Assembly: GCF_018736105.1 (NCBI RefSeq)
Contig: NZ_CP076135.1
Location: 4,214,001-4,278,000, forward strand
Direction of reading: 5' to 3'
Source of the DNA: Bradyrhizobium sediminis
GTDB taxonomy: Bacteria; Pseudomonadota; Alphaproteobacteria; Rhizobiales; Xanthobacteraceae
DNA: 64,000 bases
Shown here: positions 58,260 through 64,000 of the stretch, one piece after another
Position numbering within the stretch: the stretch's first letter is position 1
Layout of the letters: each line of letters begins with the position of its first letter
The notes under the pieces: model-generated
Told to the model about the DNA's origin: nothing
What the model saw: the letters and a program-made list of their open reading frames with translations, nothing else
Databases searched by the model: none
Translations under genes and position numbers: made by a program

Positions 58260-59777
58260 ATGGATTCGTCAAAGGTATCGTGCCGGTCGTTGCTTGCCGC
58301 AGCGACGCTCGTCGCTGTTGCCACCACCAGCGCTTTCTCATTCGCGCAGCCAGGTGACGGCAATACGTCGATGAATGTCATCGACCAGGCGGTTCGAACA
58401 GGCGATCTCGGCCGTGCCGCAACACTTCTCCGCAAGGCGGCGGAGTCGGGAGATCCTGAAGCACAGTATAGGCTGGCCTCGCTCTACCGGGCCGGACGCG
58501 GCGTACCTCAAGACGAACTCCTGGCTTTCAGCTGGATGAAGGCCGCCGCTGAACGAAACCACGCCAACGCTCAATTCAATCTCGCGAAGATGTTTTTGAC
58601 GGGGCGCGGAGTCCCATCGGACGCCGGCCAGGCGAAGCTCTGGCTGCAGAAGGCGGCGGCACGTGGAAACGGCGGGGCCGCCAAGCTGCTGGCGGAACTT
58701 CCGGCGCGTCCTGCAATCGAACGTGGCGCATCGAGCGCCGCGCCGTCGGCAGCGCCCGATGAACCACGGGAGCCCAGACAACTTGCGACCTCCTCGCGCA
58801 CCGCCATGGCAAAGGCCGCACGAGCCGACCGCACGGGGATGCTCGACGCCGCCTGGCGCGGTCAGACCAGCGCAGTCAGGCAATTGATTTCCGCCGGCGC
58901 GGACGTCGCCGTAAGAGATGATGACGGCAATACGGCCCTTTCGCTCGCGGCCCGTGCAGGCAAAGCAGATATTGTCGATGCCCTGCTGTCGGCCCGAGCG
59001 GACGTCAACACGGAAAACCACCTCGGCGAGAGACCGCTCATGCTCGCGGCGGCCGGTGGACATGCTGATATCGTCGACGGCCTGCTCAAGCGAGGGGCTG
59101 ATCTTGCCGCCAGAAATCGCGATGGAGATACCGCCCTGATGCTTGCTACCCGCCGCTGCCACGAGCAGGTTGTGCGCGTCCTGATCAATCGCGGCGCAGA
59201 TGCCCGGACGGTTCTCGATCGGGGTGGCACGATGCTCATGATCGCTGCTGCCGCATGCCCGCTCAGCCTGCTTGACTTTCTTATTGCGAACGGAGCACCG
59301 ATTGATGCTTACGACGAAACAAGGCGAACCGCGCTATGGATTGCGGCCGATCGGGGGAATGCCGGCGGAATCCTGGCGTTGCTGAAGAACAAGGCCGACC
59401 ATCGCATCGCCGACGACGAGGGCCGAACGCCACTGCTTCGAGCCCTCGAAAATGGAAATGGCGACGCCGCACGACTGCTGATCGGCGGCGACATCGAAGA
59501 ATCAACGAAAGCCGGCAATACACCACTGATACTCGCCGCGAAATCCGGCATGACCGAGATCGTTCGCCAGCTCCTCAAGAAGGGCGCGCGGCCGGATGTA
59601 CGGAACAATCTCGGGTACAATGCGCTGATGATTGCCTGCCAGGAGGGGCAAGCAGATGTGGTCACGGCGCTCTTGATCGCCGGAGCCAATCGAAATCTCA
59701 GAAACAAGAAGCGCGAAACTGCGGCCGACGTCGCGATGGCGTCAGGACATACGGCGATTGCACAATTGCTGAAATAG
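58260..59777 (+). CDS. Secreted Sel1-repeat and ankyrin-repeat protein
   Basis: 505 residues from ATG 58260. Signal peptide SLLAAATLVAVATTSAFSFA. Two or three Sel1-like repeats at about 50-135 (EAQYRLASLYRAGRGVPQDE, NAQFNLAKMFLTGRGVPSD) are followed by a linker and about nine ankyrin repeats at about 195-505 (DDDGNTALSLAARAGKADIV, AKSGMTEIVRQLLKKGARPD). Both folds bind proteins, so it is probably a periplasmic scaffold. It is divergent from the cytochrome b gene (283 bp), so it may assist the redox proteins, but this is a guess from position. Confidence 0.88.
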   Translation: MDSSKVSCRSLLAAATLVAVATTSAFSFAQPGDGNTSMNVIDQAVRTGDLGRAATLLRKAAESGDPEAQYRLASLYRAGRGVPQDELLAFSWMKAAAERNHANAQFNLAKMFLTGRGVPSDAGQAKLWLQKAAARGNGGAAKLLAELPARPAIERGASSAAPSAAPDEPREPRQLATSSRTAMAKAARADRTGMLDAAWRGQTSAVRQLISAGADVAVRDDDGNTALSLAARAGKADIVDALLSARADVNTENHLGERPLMLAAAGGHADIVDGLLKRGADLAARNRDGDTALMLATRRCHEQVVRVLINRGADARTVLDRGGTMLMIAAAACPLSLLDFLIANGAPIDAYDETRRTALWIAADRGNAGGILALLKNKADHRIADDEGRTPLLRALENGNGDAARLLIGGDIEESTKAGNTPLILAAKSGMTEIVRQLLKKGARPDVRNNLGYNALMIACQEGQADVVTALLIAGANRNLRNKKRETAADVAMASGHTAIAQLLK

Positions 59778-59871
59778 CCCCGGTTTTTTCAGCGATGGCA
59801 CCCATTCCACGGAGTCTGCCTGCGTTCTCCCGCAAATGAATCTGGTGCCATGGACTGACCGCGAACGGCCG

Positions 59872-60552
59872 TCAGAATCGGTAGGATTTAGCCCAACTTC
59901 CCCACTTCCTGACGAACCTTGCTGTAGCATCGGCCATGTCTTCATCTTGGTCCAGAATGACGTAAAGGCAGGACGCAACGAGACGCAAGCGGACAATCTC
60001 GACGAGATTGTAGCCAAGATCCTTCATCTGATCAGCAAGGTACTTGACCTCGGCTTTGCGGCCGGACTGGTGATGACCGATGATGAGCACCCTGCCCTTC
60101 AGCCTCAGCGCCGCAATCTCGGCGAGCGCCACGTGCCGGTTAGTCAATCGCTTCCCCTGAATTCCATTGTCGGGGTCGAGGAAAACAAGATTGGCGCCGC
60201 TCACCGAATTGACCAGCCCCTCAGCCCAAAGCGGACGCAACGATGTCTGTTTGGGAACTTCATGTCGGAGAAATATCGCATTTTCCAAGACCCTGCTTGT
60301 TTGCAGCGCGGCCAGGGGATCGGCGACCGTCCGACCGCTGACAATTTCCACCAACTGGTCAAACAAGTCCGGAGCGAGATGCCGAAACTCATCGGGCCGC
60401 CTAAGGTAATCGAAATGCTTGTCGAAATCCTTCACCTCATCGTCCGCGCCGGTGAGGTATGGACAGACGGCAAGACGGCGACCTTGCATAAGATGGCGAA
60501 GCAACGCGAGCTTTCCGAAATCGCCGATTCCTCCGATGTGCCGAATTCGCAT
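59872..60552 (-). CDS. Conserved-looking hypothetical protein
   Basis: 226 residues from ATG 60552, behind GGGGG. Not recognised. It opens RIRHIGGIGDFGKLALLRHL and has NLVFLDPDNGIQGKRLTN near the middle, then LKGRVLIIGHHQSGRKAEVK. No signal peptide or membrane helix. The alternating hydrophobic strands and helices suggest an alpha/beta enzyme fold such as a methyltransferase or nuclease, but no catalytic motif is certain. Convergent with the ankyrin gene (94 bp). Confidence 0.65.
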   Translation of the reverse strand: MRIRHIGGIGDFGKLALLRHLMQGRRLAVCPYLTGADDEVKDFDKHFDYLRRPDEFRHLAPDLFDQLVEIVSGRTVADPLAALQTSRVLENAIFLRHEVPKQTSLRPLWAEGLVNSVSGANLVFLDPDNGIQGKRLTNRHVALAEIAALRLKGRVLIIGHHQSGRKAEVKYLADQMKDLGYNLVEIVRLRLVASCLYVILDQDEDMADATARFVRKWGSWAKSYRF

Positions 60553-60712
60553 AGCGCCCCCAACCAATGGTCCCGTAGCTTACAACGGATGACATGAGGC
60601 CTTGCTTCGCCCCCTCCATTCGATTCTCCGTCGAATGTTGCCAATTGGCCGCAAATCGAAGGCGCCGCGATCAGCGGCAGGGCATTCGTCGGCACTTTTT
60701 TGATTCAAACCA

Positions 60713-60726
60713 TTGATCTAGATCAT
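60713..60726 (+). promoter_or_regulatory. FixK/FNR-type box TTGAT-CTAG-ATCAT
   Basis: Matches the TTGAT-N4-ATCAA consensus at all but the last base. It lies 85 bp before the small frame at 60798 and 345 bp before the flavoprotein gene at 61058. An activator here at -41.5 would start transcription near 60761. It implies low-oxygen control of the ferredoxin-flavoprotein gene. Confidence 0.65.
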
Positions 60727-60797
60727 TGCAGGAAGAGCGGAATCAGGAACGCCAGCCGTCCAGTCATGCGAAATTCCCGGGGCATCGGCGCAAAGTC

Positions 60798-60947
60798 ATG
60801 CGCGACGCCCGCAAATCACTCCGTTTCCCGCCCGGACTATGGGTCATCCTTGCGATTGCGTCGCATCTGCTTGTTGGCGGAGAGCATTGCCTTCTCGTCG
60901 CCAAACTCCCGGGCCACACCATCGCGCCACCCGAAATGCGGGGCTGA
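60798..60947 (+). CDS. Possible small membrane protein (49 residues)
   Basis: MRDARKSLRFPPGLWVILAI opens with basic residues followed by one hydrophobic segment (LWVILAIASHLLVGG). It lies between the FixK-type box and the flavoprotein gene. The ribosome site is weak (CAAAG). It may be a real small protein or a chance frame. Confidence 0.3.
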   Translation: MRDARKSLRFPPGLWVILAIASHLLVGGEHCLLVAKLPGHTIAPPEMRG

Positions 60948-61057
60948 CCGTCGACATCCATTCCAAACATGACTGGTGAAAGTATCGTCCCACTCAACCT
61001 TCCTCGCTTCGATCGTTCACCGCATTTCGGCGCGCGACATCTGGAGACTCTCGCCCG

Positions 61058-62362
61058 ATGACCCTCAATCCAGCGATAGGAGTGTACGCCCTGATCGTCG
61101 GGGCTATCTGGGCTTTCTATATTGCATTACGCGTACGCGCAGAGACGCGCAGCCGCGCGACCAAGGCCGCGGCGGCCGAAGCCGGACTTCTCGAACCGGC
61201 TTCCCTGCATCCGAAAATCGATCCGCTCAAATGCCTGGGCTGCGGTGCCTGTGCCCGCGCCTGTCCCGAGGGCGACATTCTCGGAATGATCAATGGAAAG
61301 GCCGAGCTCATCGAACCCAGCCATTGCATAGGCCACGGCGCTTGCAAGGACGCCTGCCCCCGCGATGCGATTACGCTGGTTTACGGCACGGAGAAACGCG
61401 GCGTCGATATTCCCTACGTCCATCCCGACTTCCAGACAAACGTCCCCGGAATCTTCATTGCCGGGGAGCTCGGAGGCATGGGGCTCATTCGCAATGCCAT
61501 CGAGCAGGGACGGCAGGCCATCGACTCCTTACGAAAATTCGACCGAAGCCGGTCTTCCGAGGTCTACGACGTAATCATCGTCGGCGCCGGACCGGCGGGC
61601 TTTTCCGCGAGTCTTTCAGCTATCCAGCACAAGCTCCGCTTTCTGACGATCGAGCAGGACAGCTTCGGCGGCACGGTCGCGCATTTCCCGCGCGGCAAGC
61701 TCGTCATGACGGCGCCGGTAGTCCTGCCCCTGGTCGGCACGCTCAAATTCAGAGAGGTGAGCAAGGAAGACTTGCTCGAGGTTTGGCGGGAGGTTGCACG
61801 CAAGACCGGCCTGAAGGTGAACTACGGCGAACAGGTCGAGACGATCACGCAATCCGGCTCCGAATTCACCGTTCAGACAACCCGCGCATCATACAGAACG
61901 ACCTCTGTGTTGCTTGCCATCGGCCGACGCGGAACGCCGCGCAAGCTGGAGGTCGAAGGGGAGGACCAATCCAAGGTGGTTTACCGCCTGATCGATCCCC
62001 AGCAATACCGGGAATGTCACGTGCTGGTGGTAGGCGGTGGCGACAGCGCCCTTGAAGCAGCAGCCAGCATTGCGGAGCAGCCCGGCACCACCGTAACGCT
62101 GTCCCACCGCAGCGACGCATTTTCGCGTGCCAAGGCAAAAAATCGCGAGCGGGTGGCAACCGCAGAGAAGTCAGGCCGCCTCACCGTCCTGCTCCAATCC
62201 AGCGTCAAGCGGATCGGCCGTCACGACGTCGAGATCGAGCAACAGGGGCGACAAATGCAGATCAGGAACGACGCCGTCATCGTGTGCGCCGGCGGCATCT
62301 TGCCGACAGCCTTCCTCAAGAGTATCGGCATCGAGGTAGAGACCAAATATGGAACGGCCTAG
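61058..62362 (+). CDS. Membrane-anchored di-[4Fe-4S] ferredoxin / FAD oxidoreductase
   Basis: 434 residues. A membrane helix at 7-26 (IGVYALIVGAIWAFYIALRV) precedes two ferredoxin motifs. The first is complete (Cys59, 62, 65, 69). In the second, His93 replaces the second cysteine (Cys90, His93, Cys96, Cys100). Then comes a thioredoxin-reductase-like flavoprotein with FAD motif DVIIVGAGPAGFSAS and pyridine-nucleotide motif VLVVGGGDSALEAA, but without the redox CxxC. It could move electrons between NAD(P)H, ferredoxin clusters and a membrane partner such as the cytochrome b at 56996. The partner is inferred. Confidence 0.88.
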   Translation: MTLNPAIGVYALIVGAIWAFYIALRVRAETRSRATKAAAAEAGLLEPASLHPKIDPLKCLGCGACARACPEGDILGMINGKAELIEPSHCIGHGACKDACPRDAITLVYGTEKRGVDIPYVHPDFQTNVPGIFIAGELGGMGLIRNAIEQGRQAIDSLRKFDRSRSSEVYDVIIVGAGPAGFSASLSAIQHKLRFLTIEQDSFGGTVAHFPRGKLVMTAPVVLPLVGTLKFREVSKEDLLEVWREVARKTGLKVNYGEQVETITQSGSEFTVQTTRASYRTTSVLLAIGRRGTPRKLEVEGEDQSKVVYRLIDPQQYRECHVLVVGGGDSALEAAASIAEQPGTTVTLSHRSDAFSRAKAKNRERVATAEKSGRLTVLLQSSVKRIGRHDVEIEQQGRQMQIRNDAVIVCAGGILPTAFLKSIGIEVETKYGTA

Positions 62363-62426
62363 ATCAGTCCAGCCTCCGTTGCGCCGGGTGCCTCCGCAGA
62401 CACGCAGTTGCTGGCCGGACATCTGC

Positions 62427-62795
62427 ATGAGCGGATTGACAGTGGTCATCAGTTTCCTGCTCGCCACCGCATCGAGTCACGCTCAAATAAGTCCGAAGGA
62501 ATTGACACTGGCAGGAGTGAGCGATTGCTTTAGGGAAGCGATCAGCACCAGTTCCGTGGAAGAGAATGGCTCGGTCGTCATTTTCTACTGCAGCGCAGCC
62601 AAAGCCAAAACCCTGTATGGCTTTCTCGGCAGAAAGGTTCGCGCTGAGACTGTTCAAGACAGCAATGGGAAATTCGAGAACAGGCAATTTGGAAACAGCG
62701 CATGTTACCACCGGATTGAGGACCCGAACGGCAAAGCCACTGACGATTTCCGGTGCGACCTGATCTTGATGCTCGGCGACGCATTGAGCGACTAG
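62427..62795 (+). CDS. Small exported protein of unknown function
   Basis: 122 residues from ATG 62427, giving a signal peptide (SGLTVVISFLLATASSHAQ). A start at 62349 would overlap the flavoprotein gene and bury the signal. The mature protein has four cysteines (DCFRE, FYCSA, ACYHR, RCDLI), suited to two disulphides. Not recognised. Probably co-transcribed with the flavoprotein gene. Confidence 0.6.
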   Translation: MSGLTVVISFLLATASSHAQISPKELTLAGVSDCFREAISTSSVEENGSVVIFYCSAAKAKTLYGFLGRKVRAETVQDSNGKFENRQFGNSACYHRIEDPNGKATDDFRCDLILMLGDALSD

Positions 62796-63069
62796 GGCGC
62801 GGCTGAGCCACTCTCTCCGGCTGGACGGGAATCCCAACCCGGCACGGCAGCAGCTCAGGCGCCGCGTCGGCAGGGCCTGTGTCTCGTTTGGGCGATTTCC
62901 GGGTCTCGGGCGTGCCATAGTTGCAGGATCGCCCCGCCACGACGAACTGACTCGTCAGCGGCCATGACCTGCAGCTCGCTGAAGCGCGAAATGCCAACAA
63001 AACTGCAAAATGAACCGTAAACCGCGGCTGGTTTTCGCGTCGGCTACGTTGCCAAGTTCTTGAAAAGCT

Positions 63070-63145
63070 TGGTGGGCGCACCAGGGCTCGAACCTGGGAC
63101 CCGATGATTAAGAGTCATCTGCTCTACCAACTGAGCTATGCGCCC
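63070..63145 (-). tRNA. tRNA-Lys (anticodon CTT)
   Basis: On the minus strand it begins GGGCGCATAGCTCAGTTGG. The acceptor stem GGGCGCA pairs with TGCGCCC. The anticodon loop is CTCTTAA, giving anticodon CTT for AAG codons. The T arm contains GGTTCGAGCC. CCA is encoded at 63072-63070. No integrase or repeated tRNA end is seen nearby. Confidence 0.97.
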
Positions 63146-63258
63146 GGAAACCGGCCCGGAAAGCCTTCGCAAGAGGGGGTCGTTTAGCAAAGCGATTCCC
63201 CTATGTCCAGCAAAGTGGCGAGGAATTCCCCGGCCATTTCGACCGAACGGGAAGGCGA

Positions 63259-63285
63259 AAAAGCCGCCTGAATTCAGCGGCTTTT
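63259..63285 (-). terminator. Rho-independent terminator of the Spy-like gene
   Basis: Stem AAAAGCCGC/GCGGCTTTT with a 9-base loop CTGAATTCA, followed by a T on the minus strand. It lies 33 bp after the stop at 63319 and also separates that gene from the tRNA. Confidence 0.85.
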
Positions 63286-63318
63286 GACGCATTTCGATCG
63301 ATCGGGGGCGGTTGCCCG

Positions 63319-63918
63319 CTAGAGCCGCTCGGGGCCCCCCCGGTCGCCCCGGTCCTTGCCCGGCCCGCCGTCCCGGTCGTACCGATCCCGGTCATAGCCA
63401 CGGCCCCAGCCGCCGTCGTCGCGGTCCATGCCGCGCTGGAATCCGTGGTGGCGCCAGCCACCCCGGCCGAACCGGCCTTCCATATGGGTCAGGATGGCGA
63501 GGCGCCGCTTCTGGCCGTCGTCGAGGGTCTTGTAGAGCGGATCCGCCGCGTCTGCGATCTTCTTCATCGCCGCCGCCGTGGTCGCCATGGTCTCGGCGCG
63601 GTCGCGCAGGCGCGCGACCAGATCGGCCGGCTGCGCGGTATCGTCAGGCTTGGCATTCATCCGCGCATTGGCGCGATCGATTCGCAGTTTGGCGAAATCC
63701 CGCACCGCGGCTTCGACCGGCGGCCACAGCTTTTCCTGTTCGGCGTTGAGCTTGAGGCCCGCCTTGACGGCGGCAATCCGCGCGTCGGTGAACGCCGCCC
63801 TGTCCTCCGGGCTCATCCGCTCGTGGTGGTGGAACCAGGGGCGGTTGTGCTGGGCATAGACCGCGGTGGAACCGGCGATGGCGAGGGCTGCGATCCCGGC
63901 GATGGCGAACTTCTTCAT
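63319..63918 (-). CDS. Spy/CpxP-like (LTXXQ) periplasmic protein
   Basis: 199 residues from ATG 63918, behind a perfect AAGGAGG. Signal peptide AIAGIAALAIAGSTAVYAQ. An LTXXQ-family-like helical core follows (RMSPEDRAAFTDARIAAVKA, LKLNAEQEKLW, YKTLDDGQKRRLAILTHM). The C-terminus is Arg/Asp/Gly-rich and disordered. Relatives are periplasmic chaperones or metal-stress sensors. Stand-alone gene with its own terminator. Confidence 0.85.
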   Translation of the reverse strand: MKKFAIAGIAALAIAGSTAVYAQHNRPWFHHHERMSPEDRAAFTDARIAAVKAGLKLNAEQEKLWPPVEAAVRDFAKLRIDRANARMNAKPDDTAQPADLVARLRDRAETMATTAAAMKKIADAADPLYKTLDDGQKRRLAILTHMEGRFGRGGWRHHGFQRGMDRDDGGWGRGYDRDRYDRDGGPGKDRGDRGGPERL

Positions 63919-64000
63919 GCGAACCTCCTTCAAAAGGTTGCCTGAAGATGAGGTCACCCAGCCTGCCAATCAACTTACAGATTGGACAGGGTGGCCTCTG

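Noticed and set aside
63070..63145. tRNA-Lys as attachment site of a genomic island
   Set aside because: No integrase gene and no second copy of the tRNA 3' end was seen in the window.

Overview
The window reads as chromosomal DNA of an alphaproteobacterium of the Bradyrhizobium/Rhodopseudomonas/Oligotropha type (inference). The evidence is a red-type (form IC) RubisCO operon in the order cbbF-P-T-A-L-S-X-E with a divergent cbbR, a hup/hyp/hox hydrogenase cluster of rhizobial and Ralstonia type, an ALA-synthase-type hemA, system I cytochrome c maturation genes, and G+C-rich codon use. No integrase, IS element, CRISPR array or rRNA was seen. One tRNA-Lys(CTT) lies near the right end.

Layout. 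(1) 0-4.5 kb: the start of an exported protein gene on the minus strand, then a 1337-residue FecR/VCBS/RTX-repeat protein on the plus strand, probably secreted by a type I system. (2) 4.6-26.8 kb, all minus strand: a complete oxygen-tolerant group 1d [NiFe] uptake hydrogenase system. It holds the structural genes (hupSL), cytochrome b (hupC), hupE, the endopeptidase hupD, chaperones hupFGHIJK, cofactor assembly hypABCDEX and hypF, and an H2-sensing circuit (hupUV sensor, hupT kinase, hoxA sigma-54 activator). A good -24/-12 promoter and a perfect inverted repeat lie upstream of hupS. (3) 27.1-37 kb: Calvin-cycle operon cbbFPTALSXE (minus) and divergent cbbR (plus). (4) 37-39.3 kb: a TonB-dependent receptor. 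(5) 39.6-53.5 kb, all minus: a striking locus running from a giant multihaem cytochrome (1855 residues, 61 CXXCH motifs plus one CX3CH) into an outer-membrane TPR/beta-barrel protein that overlaps it by 7 bp, then ccmF-ccmG-ccmH-ccmI, then hemA. (6) 54.3-62.8 kb: a membrane-anchored protein, an operon of cytochrome-b-like membrane protein, 18-haem cytochrome and ECF sigma factor (minus), a secreted Sel1/ankyrin protein, an unknown protein, and a FixK/FNR-box-preceded ferredoxin-flavoprotein oxidoreductase. (7) 63-64 kb: tRNA-Lys, a terminator and a Spy/LTXXQ-like periplasmic protein.

How the parts fit. The hydrogenase would supply electrons (to quinone through HupC) and the cbb operon would fix CO2, so the organism is probably a facultative H2-oxidising autotroph. 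Regions 5 and 6 look like a distinct redox apparatus: a giant haem wire, an outer-membrane barrel, its own haem-ligation genes, haem supply, and a second cytochrome/cytochrome b/flavoprotein set that could link the cytoplasm or quinone pool to the periplasm. This is my main candidate for a poorly described system, a putative extracellular or trans-envelope electron conduit. That function is inferred from architecture only. The central array of the giant cytochrome carries an apparently identical 672-bp tandem duplication, so the protein seems to be changing length by repeat expansion.
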